From an uncultured Eubacteriales bacterium (GTDB lineage Bacteria; Bacillota; Clostridia; Lachnospirales; CAG-274), in contig CABVEG010000008.1 in the NCBI GenBank assembly GCA_902497185.1, positions 1 to 18,435 of the forward strand: a DNA stretch of 18,435 bases, given 5' to 3'. This document shows, piece by piece, positions 6,869 to 13,272 of this stretch; positions within the stretch are counted from its first letter, which is position 1; each line of letters begins with the position of its first letter. A model generated the notes under the pieces. The model did not search any database, was not told the DNA's origin, and worked only from the letters and a program-made list of their open reading frames with translations. The position numbers and the translations under genes were made by a program.

Positions 6869-6989
6869 GCGGTGCAAAACAAGTGATGAGGAGGCTTACA
6901 GGTAAGCTTGCTTATCTGTAAGCCTTATTATTGCTTGTTTTATAGGGCTGAAAGCCCGTGACCGAGGCATTAGCCGAGGTAAGCACCGC
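6869..6989 (+). ncRNA. Folded RNA element with closing helix and three hairpins
   Basis: Most of the 319-nt gap between the oxidoreductase and recQ. A 7-bp closing helix GCGGTGC (6869-6875) / GCACCGC (6983-6989) encloses three hairpins. The first has 31-nt arms (6876-6906, 6911-6941) and a CTTG loop: 25 Watson-Crick pairs, 5 G-U wobbles, one G-A mismatch. All wobbles suit the plus-strand RNA and would be A-C mismatches on the other strand, which points to a plus-strand transcript. The second is GGGC/GCCC (6945-6957). The third is ACC-GA-GGC / GCC-GA-GGT (6961-6980) with tandem G-A pairs. No promoter was identified; it may be the 3' region of the operon messenger. The rest of the gap (6990-7077) shows nothing clear apart from a 12-base word (6994-7005) that recurs at 12086. 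Confidence 0.5.
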
Positions 6990-7077
6990 AAGTTGCGTTG
7001 CTCAGTTAAACATTAATTTATAACAGGTGATAAAAAACATAGTCCGCTAATGTAAAAAAATTTTAGTTAATGAGCTA

Positions 7078-7125
7078 AAGTAACCTATCCCTTCCCTAAA
7101 TAAGAGGGGGAAGGATAGGTTACTT
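7078..7125 (-). terminator. Long hairpin after recQ, probable terminator
   Basis: Arms 7078-7096 and 7108-7125 pair over 18 bp with one bulged C, 11-nt loop. It begins 6 nt past the recQ stop. The T-tract on the recQ side is weak, so it may mainly stabilise the 3' end or block readthrough from either side. Confidence 0.55.
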
Positions 7126-7131
7126 ATTTCA

Positions 7132-8598
7132 TTAGCTATTTTCCCATTCATTAATTATTCTCAAATAAATTTCACCGTATCTTCTTATCTTATAAGTGCC
7201 AATTCCCTCAACTTTTTTCATTTCTTCCAAGCTATGGGGTTTTTTAGCTGCCATATTCATAAGTGCAGAATCATTTAAAACAGAATAGGAGGAAATTCTT
7301 TCACGTTTTGCAATCTGTACGGTTATTTCCTTTAAACGTTTATATAGTTCTCTGTCTGCGGATGGGGTATAGCTTTTTATTCTGTCCTGTTTCATACAGT
7401 TACTGCAATATTCGCAATAGTGATTTGTTTTTTCTCCAAAGTAATTTAATATATATTCCCTAAGGCATCGCCCATAAAAAGCATAAGCCTTCATTTTGTC
7501 TAGCTTATACATATCCTTTGCCTTAATATTGTCTTTTTCTTCTTGCGAAAGCTCCTCATTGTCATCAATAAGATTAATTAAAAATTCGTTTGTGCTATAA
7601 TCGCTGTAGGAATAAAACATTATACATTGAGCAGCTTTGCCGTCACGGCCTGCTCTGCCTGCTTCCTGATAATATGCCTCCATACTCATTGGCATATTGT
7701 AGTGAAGTACATATCGCACGTCAGGCTTATCTATACCCATACCAAAGGCATTTGTAGCAACCATTATATTTTTATCTCCCTGCAAAAAGCTGTCCTGATT
7801 ATGCTTTCTCTCCATATCACCAAGTCCTGCGTGATATTTTGTAACACTGTAGCCCTTAAGACTTAAATAATATTCAAGCTCATTTACTGCTTTTCTTGAA
7901 ATACAATATATTATGCCACTTTCACCCTTGTGGTTATCTATTATTGTAACGGCAGCATGGGTTTTATCTCGTGGATACATTACGGCAAAATAAAGATTTT
8001 CTCGGTTATAGCCTGTTGTAAGATTATAGGGTGATAAAAGGTTTAAGCCTTTTACAATATCATTTTTCACCTTGTCTGTAGCGGTGGCGGTAAAAGCGCC
8101 TACAACCGGTCTTTTAGGCAGGCGGGCAATAAAGTCCTTAATACAAAGATAGCTTGGTCTAAAATCCTGTCCCCACTGGGATATACAGTGAGCTTCATCA
8201 ACGGCTACCATTGAAATATTGACATTACTTGCAAATGCTAAAAAGCTGTCTGTCATTAGTCTTTCAGGTGCAACGTATATGATTTTGTATGTATAATTCC
8301 TTGCATTTTCAAGGGCTTTGAAGTATTGCTTTTGAGTAAGAGTGGAATTAAGATATGCTGCCCTTACACCGCATGAAATAAGTCCTCTCACCTGATCTGC
8401 CATAAGAGATATAAGAGGGGATACAACTATTGTAATACCCTCCATTTTAAGGGCAGGAAGCTGATAGCATATTGACTTGCCTGCTCCCGTAGGCATAACT
8501 GCAAGCACATCTCTGCCATTTATTAGGTTTTCTGCAATTTCCTTTTGCCCCTGTCTGAAGGAGCTGTAACCAAATACGTTATTTAATATATTAAGCAT
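7132..8598 (-). CDS. recQ: ATP-dependent DNA helicase RecQ, short form
   Basis: 3'-5' DNA helicase of recombination and replication-fork repair. Residues 1-325 are the two RecA-like domains: FRQGQKEIAENLI (Q-motif region), Walker A TGAGKS (37-42), DEAHC (134-138), the aromatic loop QWGQDFRPSY (141-150), GAFTATAT and the QEAGRAGRDG arginine-finger motif. A zinc site with the CLREYIL...CEYCSNC cysteines follows. Residues from about 413 to the end form an HRDC-like DNA-binding domain ending VEGIGTYKIRRYGEIYL. At 488 residues it is shorter than E. coli RecQ (about 600). The winged-helix part of the RQC region seems to be missing, as in other short Firmicutes RecQ proteins. The ATG at 8598 has a GGTGG upstream, a moderate ribosome site. 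It lies behind the putP terminator and so probably has its own start or relies on readthrough. Confidence 0.93.
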   Translation of the reverse strand: MLNILNNVFGYSSFRQGQKEIAENLINGRDVLAVMPTGAGKSICYQLPALKMEGITIVVSPLISLMADQVRGLISCGVRAAYLNSTLTQKQYFKALENARNYTYKIIYVAPERLMTDSFLAFASNVNISMVAVDEAHCISQWGQDFRPSYLCIKDFIARLPKRPVVGAFTATATDKVKNDIVKGLNLLSPYNLTTGYNRENLYFAVMYPRDKTHAAVTIIDNHKGESGIIYCISRKAVNELEYYLSLKGYSVTKYHAGLGDMERKHNQDSFLQGDKNIMVATNAFGMGIDKPDVRYVLHYNMPMSMEAYYQEAGRAGRDGKAAQCIMFYSYSDYSTNEFLINLIDDNEELSQEEKDNIKAKDMYKLDKMKAYAFYGRCLREYILNYFGEKTNHYCEYCSNCMKQDRIKSYTPSADRELYKRLKEITVQIAKRERISSYSVLNDSALMNMAAKKPHSLEEMKKVEGIGTYKIRRYGEIYLRIINEWENS

Positions 8599-8617
8599 AA
8601 TTTACCACCAAATAAAA

Positions 8618-8644
8618 AATAGAGTGGATATGTCCCACTCTATT
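8618..8644 (-). terminator. Terminator of putP
   Basis: Arms AATAGAGTGG (8618-8627) and CCACTCTATT (8635-8644), perfect 10 bp. On the minus strand it is followed by TTTTTTATTT. It lies 18 nt past the putP stop and upstream of recQ. Confidence 0.85.
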
Positions 8645-8662
8645 AATTATAAAACTAAAATA

Positions 8663-10183
8663 TTAAATGTCAACAGTTTTAACCTTTTCAAAGTCATCAA
8701 TTACTTTTTGTGAAGGTTCTTTGCTTATTAATGAAACTACAATTATACATACAACTGAAATTACAAAGGCCGGAACAAGCTCATAAAGCCCCGTGTCATA
8801 AATTGTAAGTCCTTTAAGTGCTTCAATAGGACAGCTTGATGTAAAAAATGTATTCCATATAAATACGCTTAAACCACCAGAGATCATACCTGCAAGAGCA
8901 CCTGACATTGTCATTCTCTTCCAGAATAGGCTTAAAACCATTGCAGGACCAAAGGCTGCGCCTAAGCCTGCCCAAGCATAGCTTACAAGCTCCATTACTG
9001 AATTGTCAGGATTGAGAGCAAGAATATAAGCAATGGCGGCTACTGCAATAATTGCAATACGGCTTAATAAAAGGAGCTGCTTGTCAGTTGCCTTTTTGTT
9101 GAATACTGTCTTATAAATATCGTTAGATACTGCTGATGCTGTAACTAGCATCTGGGAATCAGATGTAGACATAATTGCAGCAACAATGGCACAAAGAAGA
9201 ATACCTGCAATAAAGCCAGGAGTTAATTTCTGAACAAGTACCATAAATATAGTTTCAGAATCAGTAAAAGGTGTGCCTGTCTTTGTTATGTAAGCATATC
9301 CTGTTAATGCAACAAAAACTGAAGCCACAAGTGTAATTGCAACCCACACAGTTGCAATAATTCTTGACTTCTTAATCATATCGGAGTTCTTAATAGACAT
9401 AAATCTTACAAGAATATGTGGCATACCGAAATAGCCAAGTCCCCAACCTAAATTAGATACTATGTACTGCCAAGAGTAAGCAGAGCCGTCAGCACCGTGA
9501 GTAAAGCTCATATACTGTGGATTTCCCGGGACTGAGTGTACAATTTGACTGAAATCAGCACTTACAATGCCATAAGCAATAATAGGAACAATGAGAAGTG
9601 CGAAGAACATTAACATACCCTGGAAAAAGTCAGTCCATACTACAGCAAAGTAGCCGCCTAAGAAAGTGTAAAGCATAATTATAACTACACCTATTGTAAG
9701 ACCAAGGCTGTATTTAATGCCAAATACAGTGTTTAAGAGTTTGGCTGCCGCATTAAAACTTGACGCAGTGTAAACTAAGAAGAATATGAAAATAATTACT
9801 GCGCAGGTTACTTTTAATGCAGACCCCTTTGAATCAAATCTGTTCTGGAAATATTCAGGAATAGTTATTGAATCATTGGCAACAGCTGAATACTTTCTTA
9901 ATCTCTTTGCTACAAAAAGCCAGTTTAAATATGTGCCTATACCAAGACCTATGGCGATCCAGGCTTCACCCAGTCCTGATAAATATATGGCACCGGGCAG
10001 ACCCATTAATAGCCAGCTTGACATATCTGATGCCTGGGCAGATAATGCTGTAAGCCAACTGTTCATACCACGTCCGCCTAAGAAATAATCACTCATATTT
10101 GCGGACTTTTTGGAAAAAATAACACCTATGCCTACCATTGCCACTAAATATATGACGAAGGCAAGTATTGTCCAAATATTCAT
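8663..10183 (-). CDS. putP: Sodium/proline symporter
   Basis: Inner-membrane carrier of the sodium:solute symporter (SSS) family, importing proline with Na+. It has 506 residues and about 13 membrane helices, the usual PutP size. Key family features are YFLGGRGMNSWLTALSAQASDMSSWLLMG in helix 2, split here as YFLGGRGMNSW and ALSAQASDMSSWLLMG, carrying Ser/Asp residues linked to Na+ binding. Others are SITIPEYFQNRF, VYTASSFNAAAKLL, VWTDFFQGMLM and AAIMSTSDSQMLVTASAVSNDIY in two stretches around helix 9. The ATG at 10183 follows AAGGAGG at good spacing. It is a single gene with its own promoter (10227-10255) and terminator (8618-8644). The motif set fits proline better than pantothenate or glucose carriers; substrate remains inference. 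Confidence 0.92.
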   Translation of the reverse strand: MNIWTILAFVIYLVAMVGIGVIFSKKSANMSDYFLGGRGMNSWLTALSAQASDMSSWLLMGLPGAIYLSGLGEAWIAIGLGIGTYLNWLFVAKRLRKYSAVANDSITIPEYFQNRFDSKGSALKVTCAVIIFIFFLVYTASSFNAAAKLLNTVFGIKYSLGLTIGVVIIMLYTFLGGYFAVVWTDFFQGMLMFFALLIVPIIAYGIVSADFSQIVHSVPGNPQYMSFTHGADGSAYSWQYIVSNLGWGLGYFGMPHILVRFMSIKNSDMIKKSRIIATVWVAITLVASVFVALTGYAYITKTGTPFTDSETIFMVLVQKLTPGFIAGILLCAIVAAIMSTSDSQMLVTASAVSNDIYKTVFNKKATDKQLLLLSRIAIIAVAAIAYILALNPDNSVMELVSYAWAGLGAAFGPAMVLSLFWKRMTMSGALAGMISGGLSVFIWNTFFTSSCPIEALKGLTIYDTGLYELVPAFVISVVCIIVVSLISKEPSQKVIDDFEKVKTVDI

Positions 10184-10226
10184 TTTAAATTTTCCTCCTT
10201 AATTAAAATTGTAAAATGTAAGTTTA

Positions 10227-10255
10227 ATTATAACTTAATTTGGTAATATATGCAA
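10227..10255 (-). promoter_or_regulatory. Sigma-A promoter of putP
   Basis: TTGCAT (10250-10255) and TATAAT (10227-10232) on the minus strand with exactly 17 nt between, 44 nt before the putP start codon. Confidence 0.75.
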
Positions 10256-10359
10256 GACTTTTTGATATTTACCTGATTTTTGTGATTTAATGGGGTAAAA
10301 TAAATGAATTTTGGAAGGCAGGTGGATTCATTTGTAAATTATTGTTTAACGTAGCAAAC

Positions 10360-10492
10360 AAATTATAACTTTGTCTTTAAAGCTAAGTACAGCGGACGTG
10401 CAATGCACGCCCCTACAAGCTGCATTAACTTAAATGTAGGGGCGACCAGTGGTCGTCCGTTGTAACTACAAAGATAAGCTAAATTATAATTT
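10360..10492. repeat. MITE-like nested palindromic repeat
   Basis: Lies in the 329-nt gap between putP and gpr. Outer arms AAATTATAA (10360-10368) / TTATAATTT (10484-10492). Inner 29-nt arms 10389-10417 and 10435-10463 pair at 21 of 29 positions, ending in CGCCCCTACA / TGTAGGGGCG. Each inner arm holds its own small palindrome, GTGCA-A-TGCAC and CGACCAGTGGTCG. The core is much richer in GC than its surroundings. GC-rich repeats ending TGTAGGGGCG occur widely between genes in Firmicutes. It encodes nothing and is probably a mobile, non-autonomous element. No clear target duplication was found. Confidence 0.65.
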
Positions 10493-10512
10493 ACACAAAA
10501 AAACAGAAGGCT

Positions 10513-11487
10513 TTAAAATTTATATCTGTTTATATCCTCCTGATTAATACCGGGGTGAAGTGCAATATTTATACTATTTGAAATTATATTTACTATATTT
10601 TCTATTACTGTATCAACTTCCTTTGGAGTGACAAACATATTTTCTGCGTAAGGCTCAAGTACTTCTCTTATAAGATTGTATTTTTCCTCTTCTGCCGTAT
10701 CCTTTAGCATATTATAAAATTGACTTCCTTTCAAACTTTCATTTAAAAGGGCATCAATTACCTTTTCTATTGTATCATTTGCCATTGTAGCTGCGTCTAC
10801 AACTGTTGGCACACCTATAGCGATTACAGGTATACCAAGACTTTCACTGTTAAGGGTTTTTCTTTTATTCCCTACACCTGCTCCCGGAGCAACTCCAGTG
10901 TCGGAAAGCTGTATTGTGGAATTTACCCTTGATACTTTTCTGGCAGCAAGGGCATCTATTGCAATTACAAGGTCAGGCTTAACCCTTTCTGTCACTCCTT
11001 TTACAACCTCTGCCGTTTCTATACCCGTCATTCCCATAACCCCGGGGGCAAGGGCTGCAACTGAAGAAACGGAATTATTTATATCATCGGGGACAGTATC
11101 TTTTATATGCCTTGTTACAAGTATTTTGTCCACAACTTTAGGACCTAAGGAATCAGGAGTTACGTGGGAATTGCCAAGACCTATAACAAGTGTTGTATTT
11201 GTATTTTGAGGGCATAAAGATTTAATATGGGTGCTTAATATTGATATAAGCTTTTCGTGCGCCTCAATATCGTTTTCTTTTATAAAGGCTGATTCAAGAG
11301 TAATATAGGTGCCTATGGGTTTACCTGTTGCTTTAATGCCCTTATCATTTGTTATGTTTACAACAGTGACTGTTGTGTTGTCAAGTTCACACTCCTCGGT
11401 ATTCATTTCTATACCTTCACAGGTACTGTTTCCACATATGTTTTCGGCAATTTCAAGAGCAAGGTCAGTATATGGTGAAAATTTCAT
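10513..11487 (-). CDS. gpr: Germination protease GPR
   Basis: Forespore aspartic-type endopeptidase that degrades small acid-soluble spore proteins at germination, releasing DNA and amino acids. At 324 residues it is slightly shorter than the Bacillus enzyme (about 370). The two aspartates of the active site are visible: Asp112 in GNSHVTPDSLGPK and Asp178 in VIAIDALAAR. Other conserved stretches are ALAPGVMGMTGIETAE, DTGVAPGAGVGNKR and GVPTVVDAATM. The N-terminal YTDLALE resembles the self-cleavage site of the zymogen, with cleavage predicted after Asp8. The ATG at 11487 has AAGGAGA (11498-11504) upstream at longer spacing of about 10 nt. It is divergent from rpsT, the same pairing seen in Bacillus and Clostridium. 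It marks the organism as a spore former. Confidence 0.95.
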   Translation of the reverse strand: MKFSPYTDLALEIAENICGNSTCEGIEMNTEECELDNTTVTVVNITNDKGIKATGKPIGTYITLESAFIKENDIEAHEKLISILSTHIKSLCPQNTNTTLVIGLGNSHVTPDSLGPKVVDKILVTRHIKDTVPDDINNSVSSVAALAPGVMGMTGIETAEVVKGVTERVKPDLVIAIDALAARKVSRVNSTIQLSDTGVAPGAGVGNKRKTLNSESLGIPVIAIGVPTVVDAATMANDTIEKVIDALLNESLKGSQFYNMLKDTAEEEKYNLIREVLEPYAENMFVTPKEVDTVIENIVNIISNSINIALHPGINQEDINRYKF

Positions 11488-11510
11488 TTAATAATCATCT
11501 CCTTTTATTA

Positions 11511-11540
11511 TAGTTTTTATAAAAAAATGTAAAATATTCA
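11511..11540 (-). promoter_or_regulatory. Possible forespore (sigma-G/F type) promoter of gpr
   Basis: On the minus strand TGAATA (11535-11540), a good sigma-G -35, is followed after 17 nt by AAAACTA (11511-11517), sharing 5 of 7 positions with CATACTA. A start near 11504 would put the ribosome site almost at the 5' end of the message. Its -35 directly abuts the rpsT -35 on the other strand. Confidence 0.38.
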
Positions 11541-11569
11541 TTGACAAAAGGTATAAAATAAGATATAAT
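11541..11569 (+). promoter_or_regulatory. Consensus sigma-A promoter of rpsT
   Basis: Perfect TTGACA (11541-11546) and perfect TATAAT (11564-11569) with 17 nt between. It fits the very high expression expected of a ribosomal protein gene. The expected start is near 11576, giving a leader of about 115 nt. Confidence 0.85.
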
Positions 11570-11577
11570 AATTCAAG

Positions 11578-11635
11578 TGTGATTTGATGATGCAGTCGTT
11601 CTGTGTCTTTTAAACCCCTCTAAGTTAAAATCACA
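11578..11635 (+). promoter_or_regulatory. Structured leader of rpsT, candidate S20 autoregulatory element
   Basis: Closing helix TGTGATTT (11578-11585) / AAATCACA (11628-11635) starts almost at the transcript end. Inside is a hairpin GATGCAG (11589-11595) / CTGTGTC (11601-11607) with two wobbles and loop TCGTT. The unpaired segment contains TTTTAAACCCCTCTAAG. Ribosomal protein leaders often bind their own product; whether S20 binds here is inference. Confidence 0.45.
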
Positions 11636-11690
11636 GTTTAATATAAAATTTGATCAGTTTGTTTATTTATTTTTTTAGGAGGAAATTTTC

Positions 11691-11954
11691 ATGGCTAACA
11701 TTAAGTCTGCAAAGAAGAGAATTTTAGTTATCAACAAGAAGACATTAAGAAATAAGATGGTTGCATCTGCAACTAAGACTGCAATGAAGAAGGTTATTGT
11801 TGCTGTTAATGCAGGTGACCAGGCAGCTGCTGCCGAGGCTTTAAAGGGTGCTGTTAAGGCTATTGATATGGCTTGTACTAAGGGTATTCTTCATAAGAAT
11901 AACGCATCAAGAAAGAAGTCAAGACTTGCTAAGCTTGTAAATAAGATGGCTTAA
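11691..11954 (+). CDS. rpsT: 30S ribosomal protein S20
   Basis: Small basic protein of 87 residues, the usual length, that binds 16S rRNA early in 30S assembly. It begins MANIKSAKKRILVINKKTLRNK, typical of S20 (first stretch MANIKSAKKRI), and ends NNASRKKSRLAKLVNKMA, with the family's three-helix pattern and many Lys/Arg. The ATG at 11691 follows AGGAGG (11677-11682) at 8 nt. It is a single gene with a consensus promoter and a structured leader, divergent from gpr. Codon use is strongly AAG/GCT-rich, as expected for high expression. Confidence 0.97.
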   Translation: MANIKSAKKRILVINKKTLRNKMVASATKTAMKKVIVAVNAGDQAAAAEALKGAVKAIDMACTKGILHKNNASRKKSRLAKLVNKMA

Positions 11955-11962
11955 TTTTTTTT
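11930..11962 (+). terminator. Possible terminator overlapping the rpsT 3' end
   Basis: TAAGC (11930-11934) and GCTTA (11949-11953), the latter including the stop codon, precede a run of eight T (11955-11962). The stem is short, so this is tentative. Confidence 0.35.
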
Positions 11963-11981
11963 AAAATCTTTAAATTTGTTA

Positions 11982-12010
11982 TTGACAAATTGATGTTGAT
12001 TGAGTATACT
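11982..12010 (+). promoter_or_regulatory. Strong promoter of an intergenic RNA
   Basis: Perfect TTGACA (11982-11987) and TATACT (12005-12010) with 17 nt between. No plus-strand gene lies downstream before the convergent apbE, so its product is most likely a non-coding RNA. Confidence 0.75.
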
Positions 12011-12023
12011 ATGTTTATACAAG

Positions 12024-12049
12024 GGCGTTGAAGCTGAGGCTTCAGCGCC
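12024..12049 (+). promoter_or_regulatory. Alternative terminator-like hairpin at the 5' end of the RNA
   Basis: GGCGTTGAAGC (12024-12034) and GCTTCAGCGCC (12039-12049) pair over 11 bp with one G-U and a TGAG loop, followed by TCATTTTGTTTTT. It uses the same bases as the end-to-end helix, so the two folds exclude each other. Early termination would give an RNA of about 45 nt. Confidence 0.5.
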
Positions 12050-12233
12050 TCATTTTGTTTTTATAAGTTTTTTTCAATCTGCGTGTGCGTTGCTCAGATT
12101 GTGACCCCTTTTATTTACTTTTACAACATTTAAACCTTGTAAATAAAGACTCCTTCCTCTGTGCTTTTATTTATGTGTTGTATCCGCATTGGTGCTTTGT
12201 GCGGTAACAAATTGAGCTTCAACGCCTTGTATA

Positions 12234-12266
12234 AAAAATAACGGGTTTGGTGGACCCGTTATTTTT
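12234..12266. terminator. Bidirectional terminator between the RNA and apbE
   Basis: Perfect 13-nt arms 12234-12246 and 12254-12266 (core TAACGGGT/ACCCGTTA) with A-run and T-run flanks, usable on both strands. It starts 4 nt past the apbE stop and ends the plus-strand RNA as well. Confidence 0.9.
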
Positions 12267-12270
12267 ATAC

Positions 12271-13272
12271 TCAATTTTCTGTGAGAAAGTCAGGAGTTTT
12301 GTATTCTTCGTTATCTGATGTTACCCACATTGCTTTTATGTTGTTATCCTCTGCAAGTTTTATTCCCTCATCGTAAGGAAGTATGAAAAGAGCCGTTGAA
12401 AATATATCTCCCTCAAGGGAGCTTTCTGCCACAACTGTAACTCCTTTATTGTATTCGGAAGGAAAGAGGGTTTTGTTGTCTATAATATGGTGATATTTCT
12501 TACCATTATATTCATAATACCTTTGATAGTTTCCACTTGTTACGGCAGATTTATTTGATAAATCAAAGGTGGTTATATATTCTGAGCTGTTATCAGGTGA
12601 AATTACACCTGTTTTCCAACTTTCTTTTGTGTTATCTGTAAGAGCAATAACATTTCCTCCAAGATTTAATAAGGCGGCTGTTATTCCCTTCCTTCTTAAA
12701 AATTCGGCGGCATAATCAGCAGCATAACCCTTTGCTATGGCTCCTACATCAATAGAGGTTTCTTTATCTTCTATATATATTGTGGAATTTTTTTCGTCTA
12801 TTATAATTGAGTTTATATTGCTGTGATTGTTTGCAATTTCAAGCTCTGCTTGTGAGGGAATGGCATAAATATTGTTGTCAAGGGCGTTTGTTCTGTAATT
12901 GTGCCAAATTTTAAGTACAGAGCCTAATGCAATATTTACTGTGCCATTGGTTTTTGTATATGCTTCCTTTCCTTTTTTTATAAGGTCAAGAGTTTCACTG
13001 TCAACTTTAACAGCCTTAATTCCTGCATTGTCATTAATAGTTTTAATATTGTTTATACCTTCATAGCTGTTATATATATCAAATTTTTTGTTAAGGCTTA
13101 AAAGCTCTTTATGAAGTTCACTGCTGATTTCATCTGCTTTTTCCTTATCATTTGTGTATATTGTCAGTGTTGAATAAGTATCAAAAATATCAAGATATTC
13201 TGTTGTATACTTTTCTCTTCCGCAACCACACAGCAAAACAATTATTCCTATAATTAATATTAATTTCTTCAT
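12271..13272 (-). CDS. apbE: FAD:protein FMN transferase (ApbE), lipoprotein
   Basis: Transfers FMN from FAD to a Thr/Ser of extracytosolic redox proteins, a Mg2+-dependent reaction outside the membrane. A short signal peptide ends in LCGC with lipid-anchor Cys17. Family motifs are TKTNGTVNIALGSVLKIW (the usual active region), SIDVGAIAKGYAAD, LLNLGGNVIAL, KYHHIIDNKT with the His pair, and GDIFSTALFI with the metal-binding Asp. At 333 residues it is full length. It is last in a three-gene operon and its ATG overlaps the Gx gene stop by 4 nt (ATGA). Neighbours with a NusG-II domain and a Gx transporter are typical for ApbE in Firmicutes and point to flavinylation of surface or Rnf-type electron carriers. 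No target flavoprotein is in the window. Confidence 0.94.
   Translation of the reverse strand: MKKLILIIGIIVLLCGCGREKYTTEYLDIFDTYSTLTIYTNDKEKADEISSELHKELLSLNKKFDIYNSYEGINNIKTINDNAGIKAVKVDSETLDLIKKGKEAYTKTNGTVNIALGSVLKIWHNYRTNALDNNIYAIPSQAELEIANNHSNINSIIIDEKNSTIYIEDKETSIDVGAIAKGYAADYAAEFLRRKGITAALLNLGGNVIALTDNTKESWKTGVISPDNSSEYITTFDLSNKSAVTSGNYQRYYEYNGKKYHHIIDNKTLFPSEYNKGVTVVAESSLEGDIFSTALFILPYDEGIKLAEDNNIKAMWVTSDNEEYKTPDFLTEN

Larger units (their letters stand above)
12013..12266 (+). ncRNA. Free-standing structured RNA of about 250 nt, family not recognised
   Basis: Fills the gap between rpsT and apbE, with its own promoter (11982-12010) and a strong terminator (12234-12266). The ends pair: 12015-12035 with 12215-12234, 20 bp with one bulged G. 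Inside are four hairpins: GAGGC/GCCTC (12036-12051), CAATCTG/CAGATTG (12075-12101), TTTATTTAC/GTAAATAAA (12110-12147), and TTGT-CCGCA/TGCGG-ACAA (12178-12210). The 5' arm can instead form a local hairpin (12024-12049) followed by T-rich sequence. It lacks the marks of SRP RNA, RNase P, tmRNA or a T-box. A 6S-like role cannot be excluded but the branched fold does not favour it. No start codon with a good ribosome site opens a plausible frame. An alternative reading is a small inverted-repeat element that carries a promoter. Confidence 0.6.

Noticed and set aside
6869..6989. tRNA-like cloverleaf (7-bp closing helix with three arms)
   Set aside because: No T-loop, D-loop or anticodon features and one arm is 31 bp; only the branching resembles a tRNA.
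9786..10088. 100-codon plus-strand frame antisense to putP
   Set aside because: Its length comes from the low stop frequency opposite membrane-helix codons; no start signal or family resemblance.
10898..11209. 103-codon plus-strand frame antisense to gpr
   Set aside because: Opposite the GPR catalytic region, without ribosome site or promoter.
12015..12234. Insertion element bounded by 20-bp inverted repeats
   Set aside because: No target duplication and no coding content; the promoter and terminator placement fits an RNA gene better. Kept as an alternative only.
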